The notes beneath the pieces were generated by a model, which saw only the letters and a program-made list of their open reading frames with translations, was not told the DNA's origin and did no database searches. A DNA stretch of 64,000 bases from Metellina segmentata (taxonomy: Eukaryota > Arthropoda > Arachnida > Araneae > Tetragnathidae): positions 72,614,698-72,678,697 of the forward strand of contig OX375877.1 in the NCBI GenBank assembly GCA_947359465.1. Reading direction: 5' to 3'. Numbering within the stretch: the first letter of the stretch is position 1; the number at the start of each line of letters is the position of its first letter. The translations under genes were made by a program, and so were the position numbers. Positions 11,401-23,400 of this stretch are shown piece after piece.

Positions 11401-14400
11401 TCCACAAACGATCATAGTTTGAATCAGTTTTGTCGGGAGGATTTTCGTTGTCAGAGAAATGAAGAAATTTTAAGAGTAGAAGATATCTGTCTCTGGGCAT
11501 TGTTCGACCAAAATATGGAGTTTCTAACATCTCCTCTGTCGTCCAATAGTCCTTCAACGTATCTTTGTCGATATGGCCCATCAGCAAAGTCAAACCTAAA
11601 AACTTTTGTATTTCTGCTGCATCGGTCTCTACCCATACTGCAGAATGACTGGCTTTTCCATCTGAGGTGTTATGTAGTTGCAGCAGTTGAGATGCATACC
11701 TGTTTGTTTCCAATGCAACTTTTTCCATCAAAGAAAGTGGAAACACGCATGAAAAAAAATCCAACTCACTTTTAGCTTGTAAAGCTGCGCCTAAAATTTG
11801 ACGTGAGCCCGAAAATTTTAAAATGACAGGGTTTTGAGAAGATAAAGCTGTTGTTCACTTCAAATTTTCAAAATCTTTCTCACCAGCAGGTTCATAAACA
11901 TCTTCCCCATCATCATTATTTCCAACTTCTTTTTCTTCGTCAGTTTCGCAATCTGAGTCATTGTCGTCGTAAATTTCATCATCCAATTCTGTCATAAGCT
12001 TTTCTATTTCAGCTGGGTTGATCCCTCTACTACGCTTTGTCATTATAAATATATGATCAATCGAATAAAAATAATAATATTTTTAAGCAGATCTATGAGC
12101 ATGTAGAATAGTAAAAGAACAGAACCCAAGTCAAATAGCTTGAAATGAGGAGTCTTACAGTTTCAGTGGAAACACCTGCAAAAGGAAGGAAGAAGTAGGG
12201 ACTCCTAGGAACGTGTTTGCCGAGCGCACGCGGCGAAGCCCCTTAATGGTTTCGGGAAATGTAGGGAAAATAATCCCCTCTCTCTGACCACATGGCGATT
12301 GATTACTTTACACTACTGCTGAACCTCCTGCGGCGACCCCCAGAGATCCCTGAAAAAGATACGCGTCGAACGAGTGGTGGGAAATGAGTGGCCAAAATAT
12401 AAGCCAGTCCCGTCTTTTTGGAAAAAAATAGTGTGGCCGAAATATCGGCCACCCGTACTCTAAAGGTTAAAAGCTAGGTGAAAGTAGAGTTTACATGATA
12501 TAAGGAAAACATAATTTATTCGTAGTTTCATGTTTCCTACCCATGTTTGTAGCATTGAGAATTCCAAATTTATGTTTTCAATAAAATATACAGAAATTGG
12601 ACAAAAATATGGAAACACCTAAAAAAAAAACATGTAACATTGCCTAAAAGGGTGTAGGAAAACTGTTGGCATTCAAAACAGTTTGCAGCCTTTTCGGAAT
12701 CTTGTACCATTCTTCCTGCAAAACGGTGGCAAGTTCAGATAACGATGATGATGGTGGTGGATAGCGATCATGCACTTTCCTCTCCAATGAGATCTGGTGA
12801 CTGGTGACCAGGGGAGATGTGGCAAATCGTCCTCATGCTCAGAAAACCAGTCCTGGACGATGTGAGCTGTGAACAGGGCTTGTGTCATCTTGGAAGACAC
12901 CATCACCAATGGGGAACAAAGTTTGTACCATGGGATGGACTTGATCTGACAAAATGGTCATATAATCCTTGGCTTTAATGTGCCCTTGCAGAGTAATCAT
13001 GGGGCCCATATAAAACCACGGTATGGCTGCCCAAACCATCACAGAACCCCTGCCATGTTTCACTCTTGGCAACAAGCAGTCTATATTATAGACTTGCGAT
13101 GGTGTTCGCCAGATGTAAACTCGGTCAGAAGTGGGAAACAAAACTCAACCGACCAAATTACTGTCTTCCCATTGCTCCATAGTCCAGGCTTTATGACTTC
13201 AACACCACTTTTTCCTGTTACAGGCATTAACATCACTGATGAATGGTTTTTGAATTACAGCTTGGCTAGAAATACCCTGCTTATAGAGCTCCCTTCTTAT
13301 TGTTTTGGTACTCACAGGGTTTGTCTTCTTTTTTTAGTCACAATCCTCCTTAATGATCCGTCTGTCATGATTACTCATCACACACTTTGTCCTCACTGTG
13401 ATTTAGCGTATGACGTTTTTCAAATATGCGGAATAAATCTTAGATACTGCACCTCTTGAAACACTGGCTACCTTGCTTACGGAAGCACCCACCAGACGAG
13501 CTCCAACAATTTGGCCACATTCGAAGTCTGTTACCTCTGTTATGATGCAATTACAACTTCACAGAACCGTGCCCCTACAACGACTGACCTTCGCAGCGTA
13601 TTTACGACGTTGTATAGGTGGCGTCAGTAGGCAAAAACACCAGTGACACTTACACCTACACATTTCACTAGAATAAACATTTCTTTTCAAGTGTGCATTT
13701 CACGAGGTGTTTGCATATTTTTGTCCAATTCCTGTATATGTAGATGATATAGTTATTGGAGCTAAAATTTATTTTCCCTAAGACTGCCTTGAATATGCTT
13801 TAATATTGCTCCAAGTTGTCAAAATCACTGGTAGTAAAAGTACTCCAATCATATCCTAGCAATCTGAATGGTTTTGAATAATTAATACAGTTCAAATTTG
13901 CTTAAAGACTAGGTCAAAGCAATTCCTATTTCGGCTGCTGCCAACTTCAAGAACAGTCAAACTAATTTTCAGTTTTTATCCATGCATACTATTATAAGTA
14001 AAATTGTCTTTTGTTGGAAATGGTAATTTTGACATGCAATATTGTGACATTACATAAAGTTAATCTAATAGTACACTTTAGCAGTATGCATATACTAAGT
14101 TTTGCACTGAACAAGTTCAAATTATTTTTCTTTTACAAAACATGATTTAGAATTCAATTTTTTTTAGTGTTCCAGTTTTGTCTAAACTCACCTCAACTGA
14201 AAATTGCAGTCTTAGTTTTTATGAAAAAATTTCCTTGTTATTCCATTTGTAACTTTTCCGTGAAGAACAGATGTTTTTTAAGCGCATAAAAAATACTTTT
14301 TTAATTTCAGAACTCTAGCTCGTAACATAAGACAAAGAAGAGGTAAAAAAGTTGCGATTAATGTGCCAAGTAAGTTTCCATTGATCTTTTTAAATAGTAT

Positions 14401-17400
14401 TTGAAATATATAGTTCATTTTTTATAAAATAACAAATTACTGGAATTTGTGATATCGTTTTCAGTACATTATAATAGACAAAGTAAGTGATCCTTTAATT
14501 GCTTTAAATCATGAAGCATGTATTTCAATTTATCTCAAAGAGGTATATCCTGGAGAACAGCTTAGAAATGTGCTCAAATGCAAAGTGGGAATGATTTTAG
14601 GTGGGTAAAGTTTCCCAAATCATTTTGTGTATACCCTCCAGTCATGTCACAAGAATCTTTCATTTTGTGGTCTTGAGGTGAAAATTGCATGCTTTGTAAA
14701 AATAAAAAAAAATTAAATAAAAAAAAAATTTTAATTTTTTGCTAGAAATTTTATTTTTATTTTGCAAGATAATAGAATGCTTTCCAAAACTGTAACAAGA
14801 CACTCTTGAATTTCTATTAAATTTTAAGTGTGTTTCTCTCCCATGAAAAAAAATTTTGAGGTGGAACAGCTATTGTAAAATGAGAACTGAATATGGATAC
14901 AAATGAATGAAAACAAAATATATTTCGCATGTCTGGTTGTCACAGAATTGGAAAGGACGTGATAAATAACATCTTCAATGTTTGTAAAATTTGTAATACT
15001 GCTGTCTGTTAAGTTCTGATAATGGATAAGAGCTGGAATGAAAATGGAATTTTTTGTACGAGGGAGGTTTCAGAGTTATTTTATGAATAGATATCCCAGT
15101 GGGTTTGTTTGGAATCATGGTTTATGATGTTTTAGATAAAGCTGTAGATGGGTGAACTGTTTATTTTTCTTTATCCTAATATATAATGTATGGTTTCTTG
15201 TTGCCTTTCTCCCTTATATGTATTACAAATTCTCTGCAATAAACACTGATGTCAGACTTGGCACAGTTCCAAAAATGTTGGTTCAAGGGGGAGAAAACTA
15301 ATAAATTTATTTTTAAATGTTCTAAGTTAAATTTGAAAATTCGGGCTGGACACTTAATTTGCAAAAAAAAAAAAAAAATGGGACTATCTGTGTGCCAAAA
15401 GAGAATAAACAATAATGCTCACAAACTCTTGGTAATTACTATGCAATTCCAAAAATGATCGCAAAAGCCCATTGTGTTGGTCCAGCGCAACGTTAATCAA
15501 ATACCAACCCACCAAAAACAATCGCAAAGACGTTTCCAAAGGATAAAAAGTCGAAAGAAATTGTCTAATGCGCCCATATTCGTATTGCAAAAATTAAAAA
15601 ACTATAATTAGATAAATGATTTATTTAAAAAAATCAAATGGTAAGGTATTAATCTGGTTTAAAGTTTTCCACAGATTTCAAATCGTAAAATTTTTAATGT
15701 ATCTTTAATGATTCTGATTTTACAAAATAGAACTAAACAATGCCATTCAAAAATTTTATTTGCTTTGCTTCCCTTTACTCTAATTGTTTGTGAACAAGAA
15801 ATGAATCTGATCTCTTTAACGATCACGAAGGCTAAATTCGTATTGGAAAATATGTAAAAGGTTACAATTGAAAAATTATTTAAGAAAATCACATTTTTAG
15901 GTTTCAATCTGATGTAAAATTTCTGCAGATTTCAAATCCATTGAAATTTGTTATGTATTGATCTATCTTTAACGATCCAGGAGATAGAAAAAAAAACTCC
16001 AGTTTAAACTGTTTATTTGTTTTGTTTGTCCACTAAAATCATTTCTGGGAAAATCAAAGGGAAAAAATAATTTTAGAATCTGATCTCTTTGTACTGTTGC
16101 CATTCTAAAGAAAACAATAATAATTAAATGCCTGTAAATTAATTAAAAAATGTTCTAGGTTAAATTTTAAAATTTGGGCTGGACACAAAATTTGCAAAGA
16201 AATTATGCCTACCTGTGTGCCAAATTTCATTAATTTAAGTGCCGTAGATTCATCTGGACACTGCATGCAAACAGACATACACAGAGAAACACTTTGTTTT
16301 ATAATAGTAAAGATGTGCATTATCTCTGCCAAGAAGAGCTTGATTCTTGTTATTTCTTGTATTCTCAGTGAAACCTCAAGTTTCATTTGTATTTATGGAA
16401 AATTTGTGGTTGCTATCAGCTTTTATATATATATATATACCTTCGTAGAAAAGAGTTGTCCAAATTTGCTGATTTTGAGTTATGTCCACAAGTGACTCAT
16501 TGCAATGAAAGTTATGATAGAAGCAAGTTCTACTATCCTCCTGTCAATACATTATGCATGAATCGAAATATTGGAAAGTATTTTTTGTATACTTTCTACC
16601 AAAGACAAATTTTTATCGATATATAGAGACAAATTCCTTCTACAAATATATAGAGAAAGAGACAGATGAATAAAACAAAATTGAGAGTTACGATTGTTTA
16701 TCTGTAGAGTACAAGATTTGTTGCAGTTGAGTTCAGGAGGAATAAATTTATTTTAAAATGTAGAATTAAGTTTTTTAATAGTGCTTCATAGAATCACTTG
16801 CAAACTAATTTAGCTTGTAAAGGGGGTTTTCATATATTTAGATCATATATTAAAAACTACCGGTAGATGAACTAGTTTGTGAATTAAATTATATCAGGAC
16901 AGATAAACTGAGCTGATCACTTGTTATTTGATAAAAATGAACTCCCAGAAAATGTTTAGTCAGGGTGGCGACAGAACCGGGAATTCAGGGAAATCAGGGA
17001 TTTCTCAGGGAAGAATCATTTTCTGGAAAAATCCGGGAAAACTCAGGGAAGTTTCGTTTAACTCGGGGAAAAAGTTGGAATTTCGTTTTGCAAATGGCAC
17101 CCATTTGGTACTTTTCCGTTAGCCATGCGGGCGCCACTTTGAACCAAAATCAAAATGTCGCCAATTTTGTTTTCATTCCGAAAATGGGAAGTGTATTTTT
17201 TATGTAAACATCCAGAAAAAAGAGTTGTATACTGTTTTATTAAACCTGTAACGGCCGGAAATCCTGTAACCGAAGTCTACTGCTGTGCCACGTTCCCTAA
17301 TGTCAATAATAGGAACGTAGTGCCTTGCGGCTTTAAAAAATACTAAAGGCCGGAAAAACCTGCAAAAGTTAAACATCCGGTTCCAATTTAATCAACATTA

Positions 17401-20400
17401 AAAAAAAAAAATGTTTCTAAAATACCTAGATTGGCGATTTTCCAAAATTGCGCCCGGCTATCGAAAAAGTAGTCATTTAGATTATGCATATGTTTTTTAT
17501 TACATATGTGTTAGAAGTTATTAATTTGTTTCGAAAATTTTTGAACTCTGAGGTTTTTTTTGTTGTTGAAAAGTTTGCGTTCCCGTTACAGTTCTTTTCG
17601 TGATGGATTCGTCATTGTCAAATGCGGCCAAAATCGTTTGCGAAGAGATCCAATCGGCGTGACGTCACAATCTCCTATGAAAATATAAATATTTAATTGA
17701 AAAATTATTTATTAAAAGAAAATCAAACGTATAAGGTATCTATCTGGTGTAAAATTTTCCGCAGCTTTGAAATCCGTTGATGTTTTCATTTTATTTTAAA
17801 CAATCGCTGATTTAGAAAAAAGCACTGAAGAACGCCAGTCATAACTTTAATTATTACTTTTGCTTCACCCGAATTCGTTACTTTTCAAAATGAATGAATC
17901 TCGAATCAAACGAAGGTCATTCTTCTCGGCGGCGAAATTCGTATTGGAAAAAATATAAAAGTTACAATTTAAAAATTATTTATTTAAAGAAAATCATATT
18001 TTTAGGTATCGATCTATTGTGAAATTTTCCGCAGATTTCAAATCCGTTGAAACTTTTATTCTATCTTTAACGATCGCTGAGATAGAAAAACGCAACAAAG
18101 AACGCCAGTTCGAACCAGAACGAACGAACTCGAATCCGTTGCTCAGGAAATCAAAATGAATTAATCTTATCTTTTAAACCACGAAAGAATTCTTCACGGC
18201 GCCGGCGGCCAAATTCGTATTGGAAAAAATATAGAAGTTACAATTTAAAAATTATTTATTTAAAGAAAATCATGTTTTTAGGTATCGATCTGATGTAAAA
18301 TTTTCCGCAGATTTGAAATCCGTTGAAATTTTTCTTCTATCTTTAACGATCTAGGAGATCGAAAAAATAACTACATAACTCCAGTTAAAACTTTATTTGT
18401 TTTGTTCGTCCGCTAAAATCATTGCTGATACTAAAATCGTTGTCTTTATACCGTATGCCATTCTAAGGAAAATAATAATAGTTAAATTCCAATTAATTAA
18501 TTTGTAAATGTTTTAGATTAAATTTTAAAATTCGGGGGCGATAGAAAAATTGCAAAAAATTCGGACCACATGTGTGCTAAATTTTACTATTGTAAGTGCC
18601 ATCTATTCGTCAGGACACTGCGTACAGGACAGACAGACAAACACTTCCTTTTATAATAGTAGAGATGTACCGAGCGCTGGCGCCATTGACGGATTCAGGG
18701 GCTGATGGCTGCTTTTGCAAACACATCAAAATAGTTAAAAATGTAAAATTAAATTTTCTATCTATAACTTTATATTATTTCGTCTATTATGGAATACAAT
18801 TAAAAATATTTTTTACTTATCTTATTTTTATTCATCTATCAGTCTATAGTTTTTTAGTTCATCAAGTGTCAAGTTTATCATAATTACGGAAGAATTGTTC
18901 TGCGAACGGATGGAGAAACTCAGGGAAGTTCATGAAAAATACACTGGAAATCAGGGAAAACTCAGGGAACTTTTTACTTCAATTTTTGTAGCCACCCTGT
19001 TAGTGCATTTGCTCTTGTTGGATTGGAAGTTTTTCTGTGATTGTATTTGTAAAGTAATTTTTATTAGTTTACAGAGACAAAAACACTCCTGATCCATTTG
19101 TGGAAAACTTAGCAGAACTTGGAGATGATGGAGAGGGCAGTGCAGCTGCCTTACCTAATCATGTATACATGGATGCTATGGGATTTGGCATGGGGTGCTC
19201 TTGCCTTCAGGTGACTTTTCAAGCATGCAACATCAATGAAGCTAGAATTTTGTATGACCAACTTGCTCCAGTTTGCCCTATTGCAGTACGTACATATATT
19301 TGATCATGTATAGGAATTAATAGACCTGCATATAGTAACTGGGCTAAAAAAAATGTATTGCTTAGATCCAATGCTAACCATATTTTCTTCAGACAAAACT
19401 TGACAATAGAATGGAGGTTATCTTATATTCTGTATACATGGAAAAAGTAATAAGATTGATTCTTTCTGGAGATCATTATTAAAAGTGTAGTACAGTACAA
19501 AGTCCCTAATCCGGAATTATCCAAAATCCGGACGTTTTGCTAACCAGCGTTTTATTTTTCTCTCACTTTTTTCTATCTTTCCTCCTCTTTTAAGAACAAT
19601 GAGTTCAGCCTAGACCAAATTGATGAAACAATGCCAAATAACGGACATGTTCAGAGTAAATACCACACAGAAAAATTAGAAGATATGTAAGAAAATTTGT
19701 TGCATTGTATTAAAATTCCTACTTATTCCTATTTATATATCTGCAATTTTTAGGTATTGCAAACGTGTTCTGGATAACGAATGGAAAAATTCGGGCGCAG
19801 GGGTTGGATTAGGGTTTTTTTGACAAAAAAAAACTGCAAATAATCCAAAATCCGGAAAAGTCCGAAACCTGGATTGGCCGAAGTCCGGAGGATTCTGTAT
19901 TTGGGACTTTGTTCTGTAGTAGTTTTTGTAGTTGCGAAAAGTTGCAATTAACTTAAAAAAATGAATTTTTAAACTTAAAGAAACAAAAACTTCAACTGCC
20001 AGCATTGTAGTCATCAGTAAATTAGCAGTACAGCTGAAAAGATGCAATGTCAGAGCATGGCCTATGAAAACACAATGCTAAATATAGGTGGCAATATTTC
20101 TGCACCAATTCTTGTTTCCTGTACATATTCTGAATGTGACCTCAGTTGACTTGTTTTTCTAATATGACATCTGCAGTTTACTAATACGCGTTTCAACTTG
20201 ACACATGATAGTTATTTGGTCGATATCAATTAGATTATTTCCAAAATGGTGATAAATAGCATTTTAAGGTAACCCTGATATATATACACACTCATTGCCA
20301 TAAAAATTTGGGCACCAAGAAAAAGTTGTCAAAAAGAAACGAAATTTTACACATGTAAGTACTACTTTGATATAAGTAAGTGATTAGAAAATCAAAGAAA

Positions 20401-23400
20401 AAGGATCATTTATTGCAGAAAAAAGTACTACTCTGTTGGATCACCTGTAGCGCGAATGTACAATGCGATACGAGCGGGCATTGAGTCATACAAGTTCCGT
20501 ATGATGTCCTGAGACATCTCGTTCCATAGTTGCTGTAAACACGCCTCTAGTTCGACCAAACTCGTAGGGTGTCCAACTTGTCGTCCCAAATGATCCCAGA
20601 TATGCTAGATTGGTTACAAATCTGGGGATCGAGCAGGCCAGGGAAGGGTGGTAATGTGATGGAGCAGTCTTGTGACATCCTTGCTGTGTGTGGCCAAACA
20701 TTGTCTTGTTGAAAAATGGCTCTTGGGAGCCCTGCCATGAGTGGCATCACATGTGGCTTAAGGATGTCATGGACGTACTGCTGGGCTGTCATTGTGCCAT
20801 GGATCAATATTAGGGGTGACCATGTATTGTAAGCAATGGCACCCCATACCATCTCACCAGCTGTGGGAGCGCTGTAAAGCGAAGGCAGGATTGTGGCGGT
20901 CTGTCGAGGGCGTCCTGAGCCTGGTCACCGTGTAAATGACGTCTCTTCTGTCCACTGGTCCCAACACCTCCTCACAGTAAAATCATAATGGCCTACTTGA
21001 CAAACTACTCGCCGAGCTGACCAACAAATTTCCATCATCCCGATGATTCTTCCCCTCTCGAACTGTGACAGCTGTTCATATTGTCTTCGATGGTGGCGTA
21101 ACGGCATGTCTACCTCAACGTTTCCTTTGCAAAAGATTGAGTACATTCAAAAAAGCTCTGCTTACCTGTTTTATACTCCAAGGAGAACGAAGTTCAACGC
21201 CCTCTAGTGGCAATGCGCAATCACGCTGTATTTCTAATCATTTGCATATCTGGCCGTCATGTACCTTCATGACAAGTTTCGTTACAATCCCACAATTATT
21301 TCTTGGTGCGCAAATTTTTATGGCAATGAGTGTATATATCACGTGAAAGCATTTAAATAGAATTAAAATCTTCATGGATCATCTGATTTATTTGTTACAC
21401 TGAATAGTGGTTATGAATAATAATTTATAGGTGACCAATATTAATATATATTTATAGTTTTTTGTAAAAGGTGCAAAATTGACATGTTTATTAATATGAC
21501 GCAGGGCTTCTAACATGTCACTTTTTTGTTCTTTTGCCACTTTTTTGACATTTGTCACTTTTTCAGGGGTTTTAAGTTCTTAAATTCTATTTAAAGAAGA
21601 ACAATTTTTAGTGCACATTTAAAAAAAATTCCTATTTCCTCTAAAAAAAGTCAACTGTCAATCTAGTCAACCTACCTGTGTAATGTTGTCTTGCGTTGAA
21701 ACTTGTCCAGACTAGTTTCCTCCACGGCAGGTTTAAAAAGCATTGAGCGTCATTCAGAAGGGGGCGATTACCCTCCCCCTTCTGAATAATACCTGTATTT
21801 CTGTCAAAATCAAACCTTTTTATTTTTTTTAAACGTTCGTATTATGATGCTACTGCTGGTGCCAGCTACTGTAATATTAGTTTTAGTTCGCGAAATGAAT
21901 TGGATTCTCAAGTATTAACAAATAAGATAATCTATTCATTAAATAACCAATAGCAACCCTCTAAATATGGCGCATTCAGAATACTTTACTTCCTTCGTAA
22001 TTTCCAAAAATGCAGTGGAACGCCGTTTCATCGAATTTCCTCACAACATCCTTGGTTACATAGCCTGGTGCTAAGGAATTCTATACAGGAGGAATTAGAT
22101 ATAGGAGAGTGTTCGACGAGTATTAGAAGTTGCAATGCCATGGGATGTCCCGATAGGCATACTACTGGATGAAAAGAAAAGGACAAAATTAATTTCAGAC
22201 TTTTTCTACAAAAATGAAATGATACATAATCTTTCAAAGAAAAGGAGATTTTTGAAGTTGTGTCTTCAATAAACAAATTTAAAAATCATAATTACTATTT
22301 TTTTTTAATGTACTTTTTAAAAATGAAGAAAATATAAATAGAAAAAAAAAGGAAAGAAAATGATAGGGGTGGCTGGGGAGGATATTTTTCTTGTCTATCT
22401 TTATACTTGAATATATTTAGCATTATTGTTATTGGTCACTTTTTTGTAGGATTAGTCACTTTTTTTTGTTCATTTAGTCACTTTTTTAGACCTTAAAACC
22501 TGTTATAAGCCCTAATATGAGAAATGAGAAAAAAACTGAAATTTTTTTTTAATAGTACAAATTTAAGAATTTTTGCTTATATAATTACTAGGCCACTGCG
22601 TGGCCAGCACGGCGTTGCCGTGACAGTTCTTTTCATGGGATCAGGTGTGACCACTGCTCGCTAATCCCCGGTGATTGCCCAAATGGAAGTTCGTAGCCTA
22701 TTGGAATGAATTCCCTGCAAATTCCAAACTATGAATATTATAAACTATGGTTTGCTTTGCAAATCAACACCATGGGCAACTCCGTGATGGCCTCGTCGTT
22801 GTTAAATTCGGCCAAATTCCATTTGCAACCAGATTCAATCAGCGTGACGTCACAATCTCTTGCAAAATTATATACAGTTAATTGAAAAAAAATTTATTTA
22901 AAAAAAAATCAAATGCAATGTATTGGTCTGGTGTAAAATTCTCCGCAGATTTCAAATCCGTTGAAATTTTTAATCTATCTTTAACTATACCGATTTTCAA
23001 AAAAGGATTAAACAATGCCAGTCAAAATGTTTATTTATTTTGCTGAGCGCAGGAAATGAAATCTGATTTCTCAAATAAAACGAAGGTCATTCTGGGCAGC
23101 AACGTTTATATTAGTATTGGAAAGTATATAAAAATTATTTATTTAAAGAAGATCATATTTTTAGGTATCGATCTAATGTGAAAGTTACCTCACATTTCAA
23201 ATCCGTTGAAATTTTTACTTTATCTTTAACGATCTAGGAAATAGAAAAAAGAGCTCAATTAAAACTTTGGGTTTTTTAGTCTGCTGACAAATTGTTCCTC
23301 CCCAAAATCAAACGGAAGTGGAAAAATAAATTCAGAATCTGATATCTTATGCTGTTTCTATTCCAAAGAAAACCACAATATTTAAATACCTCATTAAATT

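Larger units (their letters stand above)
7943..12466 (-). mobile_element. piggyBac-like element with nested insertions
   Basis: TTAA is present at both sides (7939-7942 and 12467-12470). The inner ends are similar inverted repeats: CCTTTTCGAGACGGGGAGG on the left and CCTTTAGAGTACGGGTGG read inward from the right. The right end also carries a subterminal palindrome, GTGGCCGAAATATCGGCCAC. The transposase is read on the minus strand (12043-10361). The left half carries SINE-derived sequence (9253-10135) and a hAT-like end near 8430, apparently later insertions. The extent is inferred from the TTAA and terminal similarity. Confidence 0.6.

Noticed and set aside
11419..11775. 118-codon plus-strand open frame
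   Set aside because: Antisense shadow of the piggyBac-like transposase.
12980..13459. 159-codon plus-strand open frame
   Set aside because: Antisense to the Tc1-like transposase pseudogene; the minus strand gives clear Tc1 motifs.
14465..14482. 18-nt microexon with perfect splice sites between GCLC exons 6 and 7
   Set aside because: It has good TTTTCAG and GTAAGT sites, but its product (I-H-Y-N-R-Q) does not match the conserved I-F-K-D and it does not correct the phase to the strong exon 7 acceptor. Kept only as part of the junction finding.
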